Shown one piece after another: positions 41,266-50,213 of a DNA stretch of 64,000 bases (position 1 is its first letter; the number at the start of each line of letters is the position of its first letter). The notes under the pieces were generated by a model. It had not been told where the DNA came from. It did not search any database and saw only the letters and a list, made by a program, of their open reading frames with translations. The translations under genes and the position numbers were made by a program. Source of the stretch: CAIQPV01 sp964480365 (GTDB taxonomy: Bacteria; Pseudomonadota; Gammaproteobacteria; Burkholderiales; Gallionellaceae); NCBI GenBank assembly GCA_964480365.1, contig CAYZPM010000017.1, forward strand, positions 1-64,000, in the 5' to 3' direction.

Positions 41266-44200
41266 CAGGCTACCGCTCCCGACCCTGTTTTTATCCTTGA
41301 TGCTCTAATAGCTGCCAGTTCCTGGGCGACAAGCTCTTCGTTGAATTCAGATAGGTCGCTCCTGAACATTTCTCGGTCGAGTTCGGAGACGTCATGACCC
41401 TGTATCATCATGGTGCTGTTTTCCGCGTCGCGGAAGATGTCGTAGTAGCGATGCAGGAACGCCGTCAAAGTTCCGAGGTTATCTCCCGGACTGGCCATGA
41501 ATAGCTGAAGGCCAAGCTGCTCCAGATAACGCATGGTGGCAACGATATTGGCCGCATCCATTTTGTTGAATGCTTCATCTAGCAGGATCAATCGAATCCC
41601 GTCTGTGTTGCCACTATCCAAACGATATGCCGATGCCAGCGCAGCACCGGCGATTACATAAAGCGGAGCGCGATGTTCACCTCCAGAGCCTGTTCCAAGA
41701 CGCTTGCTGAGACTGCCGACAATACTGGTCGCCTTGGTCAAGGAGTCCTCACGAAGTATCTCGATATCAAATTCAAAGAATTCCCTGTAGTCGTCTAGGG
41801 GACTTGAAACACCAGCGACGCCGGGTGCGATCTTGTCGTCGAGCAATTGACGGAATTCCTCTGGCATTTGCCCCGCATCACCAAGCAAATCACCAGTTGG
41901 CCCGTAGGCTGCAATATCCTGCACGAACTTCAACAAATTCTTAAGTTGAGGCCGTACAACTCTTTTGAAATGATATCGCTCTCCATTGGAAAATACAGGA
42001 CATGTGCTAAGAACCTGATTCAAGCGGTTCATGGCATTATTCAGGTGGTCGATGTTATTGTTTAGCGCAATCGCCACGTCAGTGCGGAATGTTTCCTGAG
42101 ATGTTCTGAAAGCTTCTTTCATTTGCTCCTCAAACTCGCTCAGCTCTGTGTCGCGAAGGCGTTTGAGAAGTGCGTTAACCCACTCATATTCATTGCGCCA
42201 ATCATCTGCCTTTACCGATCCCTGTTCGCGATATTTTTCCTTGAAAGTTCCTAACGCAGTAGACCCACGGGTGATGGCGTTATTCATCGCCTTCATGGAG
42301 TCGCCCTCTTGACGGGAACAGTGTTCCTTCATCTCTTGATATTGGTCACCATACTTTTTCAGCAGTGCATCCCATTGATCAGAAGCATACTCACAGTCAT
42401 AATCCTTATTGTCGGTAACGGCACACGCGTTAGCCGCCACCGAGTCCATTTCTCTAGTCACGAACAGCTCACGTTGGATGCAGACCTTGTGTTTGGCGTC
42501 CGCTGTGCCGATGCCAAGCTGCAACTGATCCATGTTAAGCCTGATCGCTTGCGCCTTTTCATTCCATGACTTCTCAAGCTCACCAAGTCGGACATACTCG
42601 GTGGCGGCTGAACTATTCAATCGTTGACTAAAACTAATTGCGGTATTTCTTGCCGCATGCATTTCATCGCATGCGTCCAGCATGTGTTTTAATACAATGG
42701 ATTCGTTGGAAATATTCCCAAGGTTGTCTACCAATTTCTTGATTTCATTTTGCTGCGATATAAGCTTGCGGATACTTTCTTTCAGGACGAGAATTTCTTT
42801 CGACAGCGTCTCTTTCTGACTGTTGTCACCGCCTCCGATTTTTAGAGACCCTTTGGTTATTGGCTTTATACGGTCATATTCGCCGGACTGAACGATCATT
42901 CCGTCCTGCGTCAAAGAACGCTGACTGGCCAACGCTTCAGCATCAGTTGTTGCCCGTAACATGCCGCCAAAACGTTTGCGTAGATACGATACTGCCGCCA
43001 AATGATCGCCATCAATCAACTCGGCTACCGTTCCAGCTCCAGAAGCCACCGCGTTCTGCTTGCTTGCCGCAACGATCTTCGCGCCATAGATCGCACGAGG
43101 GCCAGTAAGTCCACGATAAATGCTGAAGGCGGGATTCTCTTCATTCCGTTCAACCAGCAACGCTTCAATATTGCGACCAAGATAGGCTTCGATGATAGGC
43201 TGCCATTCCGGATCAGCGATCCTGACCAAATCGCATACGGGTGTTGGATGCAAACCGTTGTTCCTCAATTCAGCCATCAAGCGTTCTGTTTCAGGGCTTA
43301 ACCTGGATCGCCCTTCTTGAACTCTTTGCATGGCACTTTCGCTTATAACGAGTGTGGCCTCCGCGTCTGCCAATGATCTAGCGACACCCATGCTGACGCT
43401 AAATAGTTCGCTCACTGCAAGCGATGCTTCTTTCATCGATGGCTTTAGGACAGCCGATAGCTGTTCTTTGCTCATCTCGTGCGCAGATGGCAAAGCTGAA
43501 TCAATCGACTTTACGACAGCGTTGATTGCCGGAGCATTGTCTTTCAGGTGTGCCGAATTTGCCGCTTCACTCAACGTATGGCGAATCAACTTTAAATTGC
43601 CAAGAATATCCCGTGACTTCTTGTCTGCCTCTTCTGTCGCCTTGGTAATGTCGCGCTGAAGTTCGCCATGTTCCTTATGTGCAGGATGACTAATCCTTAG
43701 CTCGCGATTCTGCCTTTCTTGATTATCCGCATACTGCCAGTCGTCACTTGCCTGCTCACGCACTTTAGTTAGCGATGCAAGCTCTTGTTCGGCGGCCTCT
43801 TTGGCTTCTATCGCTCGATCAAGATTGACAATAGCTTCCTCTCGGGCGACGAGGCAAGCTAAACCGCTCCATGTCGTTGCGCGAACGGATGAAGCAGCCG
43901 CCTTACAAAACTCGGCAGCAACTTTTTCTCCGTCTTCAATCTTTGTTTTGACCTGAGCAATCATTTGAGCAAGTCTGCGGAATGATTCGGTCACTTCCTT
44001 GAACTTCTGAATATTTGTTGGCCTGGCTTCAAGAACATCACTACGGACGATGCTATCAATGGATTTATCAAACCGCATCCTCAGCGCAAACCTGAATGCA
44101 CTCTTGAAAGCTTCAAAAGAAGGTGCCCCGCCGGATCCGCGTAGTGCAAGCAGCGCCGCTTTAATATATCGCTCTGAATCCGCAAAGAACGGATCCTCTC

Positions 44201-44696
44201 CCGACACTTTTGACCTCTCGACCAATTGATGGCGGAAAGTTTCCCATGCGCGCGGGCGTTCCTCGTTATCGATGATTTCCAAATGATCTTGCATCGCAAG
44301 CTCAATGCCGGGGACGATATAACGCCCCCGAACCTCATGCCCGTCTGTATCAACTGAGGCATAAAGGCAAATCCCCATTGAGGTAGGTTCTTTTGTCACC
44401 GAGTCGCGCCACACCAAAGTGATGTAGGTTGTCGCGTTATCCCGAGCACGCTTTGTTTCGTCATGCATGCCAAGACAGTAAGAGCCAATTGTTCTGGTTG
44501 TAGTCCGCTCATCTGCCTGCGCATTAAGGCTTACAAGACGAGCATTCGCCCCAAACATGGCGATCTGTACAGCATCGACCAACGAGCTTTTCCCACTCGC
44601 ATTCGGGCCGAAAATGCCGGTGATATCCTTCAAGCGAACATCCTGCTTTTCGAACAGGAAGAATTGCACAAGCTTGATGCTCTCAAGATATTTCAT
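41265..44696 (-). CDS. jetC: Wadjet SMC-like ATPase JetC
   Basis: 1143 residues with SMC/MukB-like architecture: Walker A GPNASGKSS at about 30-38, long coiled coils, a hinge-like globular part (about 490-620, YLGRNIEALLVERNEENPAF), a second coiled coil, then the ABC signature TGSGGEHRAPL (about 1010) and Walker B LILLDEAFNKMD (about 1045). With JetA and JetB it forms the loop-extruding motor of Wadjet. It overlaps jetB by four bases. Confidence 0.93.
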   Translation of the reverse strand: MKYLESIKLVQFFLFEKQDVRLKDITGIFGPNASGKSSLVDAVQIAMFGANARLVSLNAQADERTTTRTIGSYCLGMHDETKRARDNATTYITLVWRDSVTKEPTSMGICLYASVDTDGHEVRGRYIVPGIELAMQDHLEIIDNEERPRAWETFRHQLVERSKVSGEDPFFADSERYIKAALLALRGSGGAPSFEAFKSAFRFALRMRFDKSIDSIVRSDVLEARPTNIQKFKEVTESFRRLAQMIAQVKTKIEDGEKVAAEFCKAAASSVRATTWSGLACLVAREEAIVNLDRAIEAKEAAEQELASLTKVREQASDDWQYADNQERQNRELRISHPAHKEHGELQRDITKATEEADKKSRDILGNLKLIRHTLSEAANSAHLKDNAPAINAVVKSIDSALPSAHEMSKEQLSAVLKPSMKEASLAVSELFSVSMGVARSLADAEATLVISESAMQRVQEGRSRLSPETERLMAELRNNGLHPTPVCDLVRIADPEWQPIIEAYLGRNIEALLVERNEENPAFSIYRGLTGPRAIYGAKIVAASKQNAVASGAGTVAELIDGDHLAAVSYLRKRFGGMLRATTDAEALASQRSLTQDGMIVQSGEYDRIKPITKGSLKIGGGDNSQKETLSKEILVLKESIRKLISQQNEIKKLVDNLGNISNESIVLKHMLDACDEMHAARNTAISFSQRLNSSAATEYVRLGELEKSWNEKAQAIRLNMDQLQLGIGTADAKHKVCIQRELFVTREMDSVAANACAVTDNKDYDCEYASDQWDALLKKYGDQYQEMKEHCSRQEGDSMKAMNNAITRGSTALGTFKEKYREQGSVKADDWRNEYEWVNALLKRLRDTELSEFEEQMKEAFRTSQETFRTDVAIALNNNIDHLNNAMNRLNQVLSTCPVFSNGERYHFKRVVRPQLKNLLKFVQDIAAYGPTGDLLGDAGQMPEEFRQLLDDKIAPGVAGVSSPLDDYREFFEFDIEILREDSLTKATSIVGSLSKRLGTGSGGEHRAPLYVIAGAALASAYRLDSGNTDGIRLILLDEAFNKMDAANIVATMRYLEQLGLQLFMASPGDNLGTLTAFLHRYYDIFRDAENSTMMIQGHDVSELDREMFRSDLSEFNEELVAQELAAIRASRIKTGSGAVA

Positions 44697-45349
44697 GCTG
44701 CCACCTCATCTGGCTCTGGTTCATTATTCGCGGTATCTTTAACTGCTTTGTTTTGTGCCCAATGTCCCAATCGTTGAAGGGCTGCCTCGCCGAGAACATC
44801 GACAATTGCCGGGCGAATCAGCACATATAGCTGTGAATCAGCGTCTCTATCCATCTCATCAAGATTCTGTTCGTCCGCCATCTTGGCGATGCCCCATCTC
44901 TTGAATTGCCTCAACAACGCGTCAAATTCCATCTTTGACGGAAGCTCGCGCCCAGTCTCAAGGCGATATTTTTCTTCCAGTTCAACCAGATCGCAAAGCA
45001 CTTCCCCGTTATCGTTCAATTGCCCTGCCCGTGCAGATTCATCATAAAGACTGCGAAGCACAAGTGCGAGCAACGTTTGCGTTACCGAAGCTGTGCCGCT
45101 TTTCGCATGCCTTGGTTTGGCGTAGACATATCTCAGCAGCGTGTTCACCATCACCTCGATTCCGAGAGGTTCGAGCGCACGCTCGAAATCTTTCGTATAA
45201 CGCTCAACAAGCCAATATGCGACGCGGCTGTGTTTGTCAGTGTGGTAAAGGACTTGCTCTGAAACCAGCCTGTAGGCAGCAGTTTCAAATTCATCGGCAG
45301 TATTCTGCCCTTCAGTTCGCGCTGCCGATGCCTCCCAATAGATGCTCAT
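44693..45349 (-). CDS. jetB: Wadjet subunit JetB (MukE/KITE-like, DUF4194)
   Basis: 218 residues of tandem winged-helix type: AYRLVSEQVLYHTDKHSRVAY near the N-terminus and LVELEEKYRLETGRELPSKM with FDALLRQFKRWGIAKM in the middle. That is the pattern of DUF4194 KITE subunits, which bridge the SMC heads. Three bases separate it from jetA, and it overlaps jetC by four bases. Assignment rests on both family pattern and operon position. Confidence 0.88.
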   Translation of the reverse strand: MSIYWEASAARTEGQNTADEFETAAYRLVSEQVLYHTDKHSRVAYWLVERYTKDFERALEPLGIEVMVNTLLRYVYAKPRHAKSGTASVTQTLLALVLRSLYDESARAGQLNDNGEVLCDLVELEEKYRLETGRELPSKMEFDALLRQFKRWGIAKMADEQNLDEMDRDADSQLYVLIRPAIVDVLGEAALQRLGHWAQNKAVKDTANNEPEPDEVAA

Positions 45350-45352
45350 TTG

Positions 45353-46819
45353 TTACTCCGGTTTGGTAGTCGTTTTTCGGGTCACAACAGTGAATGGAGC
45401 TGAAGAAATATGCTCATGCGGTGTTTCAGGTTCATCCTTGATAACAACCCTGAATCCCCTTGTCATCGCAAGCGCGTCCATGCGCATCTTTCTACTTTTT
45501 GCGCTCATTTGAAGACTCAGCGCGGATAACGTCTGATACATACGAACATCTGAAATGCTGCTGATTTTCAAGCCCTCGTTGCCGATTGAATCTTTGCCGT
45601 CAAGTTGGGTTCCAGCATAAGCCGAGAGCTTCAAGGGTGTGACGGTGCGATTATTTCTTGCGCGCAACCTGATCTCTTTTCTTGCCATCTGTTCATCTGA
45701 AACAACTGTTTTCCGGAGCGAAGATGGCGCTGAGTGCTCTACGGCCTTCCTGGGTTCAGCAAGCCTGTCTTCGCAGATCATTTCGCTGGGAGCAAAGGGA
45801 TCGGCCATTAATGGATCGCCGCATTCCAATATCGATTGGATCGCCAGCTTGACCATATAATCAGTCGGCATTAACGAGCGCAAACGATAATCAAGGAATG
45901 CAAACGCACGTTTGTTCGCCCTCCTGATTTCATCATCAAGACGATCGAGATACTCATCTATTCTCTGAAGCTCGGATAGGCGATAAATATCTTTCTCGAA
46001 CAGACGCTCGGCTTTTTGAGGGTCGCCCGGACTGCGCTTGGCCTCATACCAGGCGATTAATCGATTCCGATGCTCATTAGATTCCCGGATGTCCTCGATT
46101 CTGGAAAGAATCTGCCCGCGCTTGGAAAGAGGGTGCTCACTTGTTCGCAACTCACGATAGTCGCCGATAAAAACACGCTCGATATAATCATTGAAAAATC
46201 GCTGCACATACTGGGAAGTCGTAATATTCTGGTGCAGAGACTCCATAATATCCCGGATGTTGGTGCCTGTATTCCGCACATGCTCCAAAAGATTCCGGGC
46301 CTGCTCCGCCGCTTCAGCAAGGGAGTCACCGGAAGCCTTTCCATCAATAACCATCTGAAGGTTCGCATCAATTGAACGGATCTTTCCCGACACGAAGACG
46401 GGGCCGGTTTCAGCAAAAGACACCAGCATCGTCAGGAATTGACTGACAGTGGGTTGCATAGTGACATTTTTTCCAAATCGAGGATTGTCTATACGGAACC
46501 ATCCGCACTCACGAAAACGGTTGAAAATTATTGCCGCACGTTGCTCTATCGGCGTTTCCGGGACGCATAAATCCTCATCGTCCCATGCTTCTTGCAATTC
46601 AAGCGCATCAACGATGTCTTGAATGATGACTCGGGTGGAGAACCCGCGACTTGGTGGCAAGGGGGCGTCAGGGCCAAACCGTCGTTCATGAAGGCGACAA
46701 AGCAATGCCCAGTATCGATGGCGGTTAATAGACGCAAGCGGTTTAAAAAGGCTATCCGGAAGCCTGTTAAACAACAATGATGCCGCAGAGGAAGAGTTGT
46801 TTAGCTCGGAAATAGCCAT
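45353..46819 (-). CDS. jetA: Wadjet subunit JetA (kleisin/MukF-like)
   Basis: 488 residues of a mostly helical kleisin-type protein: a winged-helix-like N-terminus (FKPLASINRHRYWALLCRLH), a long central helical part (RAERLFEKDIYRLSELQRI-like region, about 270-330) and a basic C-terminal part. JetA links the JetC heads and binds JetB. ATG 46819 is preceded by CAAGGAAAT. The longer frame to 46843 would lie inside the WYL gene. I cannot tell DUF3375 from the DUF5716-type JetA with certainty. Confidence 0.85.
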   Translation of the reverse strand: MAISELNNSSSAASLLFNRLPDSLFKPLASINRHRYWALLCRLHERRFGPDAPLPPSRGFSTRVIIQDIVDALELQEAWDDEDLCVPETPIEQRAAIIFNRFRECGWFRIDNPRFGKNVTMQPTVSQFLTMLVSFAETGPVFVSGKIRSIDANLQMVIDGKASGDSLAEAAEQARNLLEHVRNTGTNIRDIMESLHQNITTSQYVQRFFNDYIERVFIGDYRELRTSEHPLSKRGQILSRIEDIRESNEHRNRLIAWYEAKRSPGDPQKAERLFEKDIYRLSELQRIDEYLDRLDDEIRRANKRAFAFLDYRLRSLMPTDYMVKLAIQSILECGDPLMADPFAPSEMICEDRLAEPRKAVEHSAPSSLRKTVVSDEQMARKEIRLRARNNRTVTPLKLSAYAGTQLDGKDSIGNEGLKISSISDVRMYQTLSALSLQMSAKSRKMRMDALAMTRGFRVVIKDEPETPHEHISSAPFTVVTRKTTTKPE

Positions 46820-47640
46820 TTTTTTATTTCCTTGATATTCCAAACCGCCAATTGGTATTCAGGCGGGCGTTGAGTTTTAACATCAACAGCAGCTCGAACA
46901 TCTTGTATGAAATAGTTTACCAGCGGGCCACGGCAAGTGGTTACGCGTGCGGCGGTGTCTTTGAAGTATTCGAAACGGATGAGTGATTCCTGCTCCGGAC
47001 TCAAATCTGGATGGGCTATTAACCCAACCTGCACTTCGGTCATCCAGTCTTTGTCATCCTCCATCAGAGCCCCTGAAGGCTGGTCAAGAAGCTTTGCATT
47101 TGTGATACGCCCCAGTGTGTAATCGCGGAACTGCTTGTTCAGATCACAATACGCCCTGGCATGCCAGCGCCGACCCGCGCGAACGATGCTATGCGGCGAA
47201 ATGATTCGCTTATGAGGCTTCGGCTCACGCATTGAGCAATAAGTTATTTCTACCGCACGCTTTGATCTGGAAGCACTTGAGAGAACCGCAAAAACTTGAG
47301 GATTAGGCATTGTGATATCAGGAAAGGCTGCGACAACCACTTGCTGACTGTCAGCATCCATAGCGGATGGCAATCCAACAAGAGTAAGGTACTGGGCAAG
47401 CGAACTGGCGTTTCCCAGTATTTTGTCGCGGTAAAATTCCGGAGTCGCATCAAAGCTGCGGGTTATTCTGTTCCAGCCAGTCCAGAGAGGCTGGAATTCT
47501 CGAAATTCTCTAAGCCACTGGCTTGCTCTTATGGAACTAAGCCCAAGCAAATCCCTTAAGCGAGCATTTCCAACCTGCCCCTCCCATCTAAGCAGCAACT
47601 CCAACTGTCGCAATCTTTGCGTATCTGGTTTTTTTGCCAT
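46801..47640 (-). CDS. WYL-domain transcription factor leading the Wadjet operon
   Basis: 279 residues: an N-terminal winged helix (about 10-70, LRQLELLLRWEGQVGNARL then LGLSSIRASQWL), a WYL domain (about 130-200, RIISPHSIVRAGRRWHARAY) and a C-terminal WCX-like extension. WYL repressors of the BrxR/CapW kind sit beside defence systems and sense nucleic acid or ligand. It overlaps jetA by 19 bases. A perfect inverted repeat (TATGATAA/TTATCATA) lies 32-55 bases before its chosen ATG at 47640. Confidence 0.85.
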   Translation of the reverse strand: MAKKPDTQRLRQLELLLRWEGQVGNARLRDLLGLSSIRASQWLREFREFQPLWTGWNRITRSFDATPEFYRDKILGNASSLAQYLTLVGLPSAMDADSQQVVVAAFPDITMPNPQVFAVLSSASRSKRAVEITYCSMREPKPHKRIISPHSIVRAGRRWHARAYCDLNKQFRDYTLGRITNAKLLDQPSGALMEDDKDWMTEVQVGLIAHPDLSPEQESLIRFEYFKDTAARVTTCRGPLVNYFIQDVRAAVDVKTQRPPEYQLAVWNIKEIKKWLFPS

Positions 47641-47671
47641 ACAGCGCCGTATCTTATGAATAATTATATGA

Positions 47672-47695
47672 TATGATAAATTATATCTTATCATA
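47672..47695. promoter_or_regulatory. candidate operator of the Wadjet/WYL operon
   Basis: TATGATAA and TTATCATA are exact inverted 8-mers with an 8-bp spacer, set in AT-rich promoter-like sequence just upstream of the WYL gene. The spacing fits a winged-helix dimer. ATAAATTATAT also recurs as a direct repeat on both sides. Confidence 0.55.
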
Positions 47696-47726
47696 AATTA
47701 TATGTAATATTTTTTGTATTAATTAA

Positions 47727-47880
47727 GCTGAGATAACCGCAAACCGACATCAGCAATGGGTTGTGCGCAACCTGTCACGATGGACATCTTTCGGGCCGCA
47801 TGTTTACAAGGTTGTCTGGCAGGGTAGAGAGCTTCGCATCACGACTTACCGCTTCAGACGGATTGAATTTGTATCCTGAG
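47727..47880 (+). pseudogene. possible coding relic without start codon
   Basis: One frame is open for about 50 codons and reads HQQWVVRNLSRWTSFGPHVY, then KVVWQGRELRITTYRF. It has protein-like composition but no start codon, and a stop lies just upstream. I cannot name a family. It may be chance. Confidence 0.2.
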
Positions 47881-47948
47881 GTAGAACTTTATTAAGTTCC
47901 AACACCACTGCGTATTGCTAAATCTTTGGCGTGACACATACTCGATTT

Positions 47949-48179
47949 TTACCAAACTTTTTCAATATTCTTACCCGACGCTTACATAATACTTACGTGT
48001 TATGTTCCAGAGCCTTACTATATCCTTGCAGTAATATTACTTATTATTTACGCCTCACTCATCAAATACTTACCATGTTCTTACGAGAGATTTGCTCATA
48101 AGTTACATATTATTTATTTCTTGCTCGCTTAAATCTTACGTGTAATTTACATTTTATTTACAACAAATTTACAACACGG
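47949..48179. repeat. 11-bp phased TTAC array (21 registers)
   Basis: Starting at 47949 and stepping exactly 11 bases 20 times, the four bases read TTAC in 14 registers, TTGC in 2, TTAT in 1 and a two-mismatch or closer variant in the rest. The base before the next motif is a pyrimidine in 18 of 21 units, so the unit is about TTAC-N6-Y. The spacers do not repeat. The phase never slips. Since 11 is not a multiple of 3, this is not a coding repeat. It lies between the Wadjet and AbiE promoters. Confidence 0.9.
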
Positions 48180-48444
48180 CGGCCATCAATGGCTTGGGCA
48201 GGATGCTGGATGTACGGCTGTCGCCGTAATCCAGAGTTTCGCCCGCTAGGTCGCTTCGCGCCCGTCGCAGTCGACTCAGGGCTGCGCCCCGAGACCCTCA
48301 CACTATATCTGCAACAACGCCCCAGTCTTGACGTTAAAGCCTTGCCTTATCCATCCTACCCCGCGAAGCGGGAGCCGTTAGCCTTGCAGTAATCCCTGCT
48401 GCTTACTTCATCTGAGTGACGAAAGCTTGCATCCAAAGCTTTCC
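48180..48444. other. intergenic region before abiEi
   Basis: No convincing gene. Short palindromes such as CGCCCGCTAGGTCGCTTCGC-type and CCCGCGAAGCGGG (48361-48373) are present, resembling the inner arms of the A-family repeats. No further TTAC phasing is seen after 48179. Confidence 0.4.
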
Positions 48445-48488
48445 GAGATTAACCTAGTCACTTATTTATAAGTAACGAGATTAGTCTC
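48445..48488 (+). promoter_or_regulatory. AbiEi operator: inverted repeat ending at the start codon
   Basis: Two 21-base arms (48445-48465 and 48468-48488) match in 17 of 21 positions as inverted copies, separated by TT, and the right arm ends on the base before the ATG. AbiEi antitoxins are known to repress their own operon by binding inverted repeats in the promoter. Confidence 0.6.
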
Positions 48489-49097
48489 ATGCTGAAACCG
48501 GACATCATTTACCAATTTATTGCCAAACGAGAGGTTGCCACGGTGGCCGATCTGGCTGAGCTCGGCCTGTCTCGTCCGGCTCTTTATCGCGCACTTGCAA
48601 CGTTGATCGATGGCGGGCATCTGGTGCGTGTGCGCCGTGGCGTCTATAAGGTCGCTGAAAACATGGACGCGGGTGATACTTGGGTGCAGGTCATGCAGCG
48701 TTATCCGCAGGGGGTGCTGTGTTTGCTCTCGGCTTTGGCGTTTCATGAGCTCACCACGCAATCACCGCCAGTGGTGTGGCTGGCGCTGCCGAAAAGCGCC
48801 TGGCGCAAGCCGGAGAAATATCCGCCGTTGCGTATTGTGCATTTTTCCGGGGAAGCATTTACTACAGGTGTCGAGACGCACCATCGGCAGGGTGGAATGG
48901 TGCGCGTGTATTCGGTGGCGAAAACCGTGGCCGATGGCTTCAAGTTTCGCAACCGCATCGGTCTGGATGTGGCGATTGAGGCGCTACGCGAGGGCTGGCA
49001 GCAGCGGCGCTTCACGCTGGAAGAGTTGGATGCCATGGCGCGCATCTGTCGCGTGCAGGCGGTGATACGCCCCTATGTGGAGGCGCTGGTGGCATGA
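48489..49097 (+). CDS. abiEi: AbiEi antitoxin (type IV toxin-antitoxin)
   Basis: 202 residues: an N-terminal winged helix (EVATVADLAELGLSRPALYRALATLIDGGHL) and a C-terminal antitoxin domain (VLCLLSALAFHELTTQSP, then VYSVAKTVADGFKFRNRIGLDVAIEAL). AbiEi represses its promoter and blocks the action of the AbiEii nucleotidyltransferase without binding it. It overlaps abiEii by four bases. It looks complete. Confidence 0.9.
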   Translation: MLKPDIIYQFIAKREVATVADLAELGLSRPALYRALATLIDGGHLVRVRRGVYKVAENMDAGDTWVQVMQRYPQGVLCLLSALAFHELTTQSPPVVWLALPKSAWRKPEKYPPLRIVHFSGEAFTTGVETHHRQGGMVRVYSVAKTVADGFKFRNRIGLDVAIEALREGWQQRRFTLEELDAMARICRVQAVIRPYVEALVA

Positions 49098-49570
49098 AAG
49101 AAAAGACCCACATTGCAACCTCGATCCGGCAGAGGTTGCTTAACCTCGCCCGCGAACGCGGTGATGATTTCCAGCAATTACTGGTGAGCTATGCACTGGA
49201 GCGACTGCTTTACCGGTTAGCGCAATCGCGCCATCGTGATCGTTTTGTACTCAAGGGCGCGCTGCTATTTCGCTTATGGTTTGATCTCACGCAGCGCCCG
49301 ACGCGTGATGCCGATTTCCTGGGATTCGGTAACGCCGAACCGGAAGAATTCGCTGCGATTTTTCGCGAGCTTGCAGGCATGAAGATGGCCGAGGACGATG
49401 GACTGGTGCTCGACGCTGATGCAGTGCGCGTGGTGGACATCCGTAAGGCTGCTGGTTATCCCGGTGTGCGGGTGAGCATGACTGCCACGCTCGACAAGGC
49501 CCGCATTCCTATTCAGTGCGACATCGGCTTCGGCGATGCCGTGACTCCAGCGCCGTTGCAGCACACCTAA
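49094..49570 (+). pseudogene. abiEii: AbiEii toxin, C-terminally truncated
   Basis: 158 residues covering the N-terminal nucleotidyltransferase core: FVLKGALLFRLWFD (about 54-67) and TRDADFLGFG with the catalytic Asp pair (about 73-82), then CDIGFGDAVTPAP, where it ends. AbiEii proteins run on for about 130 more residues containing the later motifs, which are absent here and in the 110 bases that follow. The active-site start remains, but the protein is probably inactive. Confidence 0.75.
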
Positions 49571-49680
49571 GCGCATGATGAGGTCTGATCGTGTCATGTT
49601 GAAATTATTTTTATGGTCAAGGCAAAATCATATAGTGGTTACGTCTATCCGTCAGTATCTGGACGGAAACAACATTTTTG

Positions 49681-50163
49681 CTACCACTTATTCGAAGCCG
49701 CTTGCTGTGTTGCATATTGCTGAAGTTTGTCACTCAACCCCTTTGCGATATCGGTAGCTTTATTCAAGTCATGCTGGTCGTAAACACCATGCGATGTTCC
49801 ACCTGACCGTTGCAGTTGGCGAAAATAAAAGTTCGTAAACGACATTCTAATTTTGCCGTCTTTAGTGTCAATTCGGAGCGAAAAATCGTCTTCCTCCAGC
49901 GAACCTGTTACTCCACCGCTGCCGACGATGCGACCGGACTCTTTGTCGTCATCACTGGTTGCTAATATTCGGACTTCTCCGAGCCATGATTTTGCTGCCG
50001 AATAAAGCTGGCTTTGTGTTTTTCCAGGCACCTCCAAAATGAATTCAATCGGACGATTCGGGTTATCAATCTTTTTGAAATCAGCAAAATCTGGGAATAA
50101 ACCAGCGAAAGCCGACGAAGAAACCACACTCACCAACACGGCAACAAACAAAACTTTTTTCAT
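49681..50163 (-). CDS. secreted DUF4468-like protein
   Basis: 160 residues with a signal peptide (about 1-20, ending SSSAFA). The body EFILEVPGKTQSQLYSAAKSWLGEV, then SLRIDTKDGKIRMSFTNFYF resembles DUF4468 beta-type periplasmic domains. TGGAGTGATGCT precedes the ATG. It has no obvious link with the neighbouring toxin-antitoxin genes. The role is unknown. Confidence 0.65.
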   Translation of the reverse strand: MKKVLFVAVLVSVVSSSAFAGLFPDFADFKKIDNPNRPIEFILEVPGKTQSQLYSAAKSWLGEVRILATSDDDKESGRIVGSGGVTGSLEEDDFSLRIDTKDGKIRMSFTNFYFRQLQRSGGTSHGVYDQHDLNKATDIAKGLSDKLQQYATQQAASNKW

Positions 50164-50213
50164 AGCATCACTCCATTAATCAAAAGATAAACCTGTTGTA
50201 GCCGTGAATTTTT

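Noticed and set aside
40093..46819. Classical MukBEF condensin
   Set aside because: The presence of jetD and the gene order A-B-C-D identify Wadjet, and MukBEF has no such nuclease subunit.
47949..48179. CRISPR array
   Set aside because: The period is 11 bp with a four-base core. CRISPR needs 24-40 bp repeats and spacers of similar size, and no cas genes are present.
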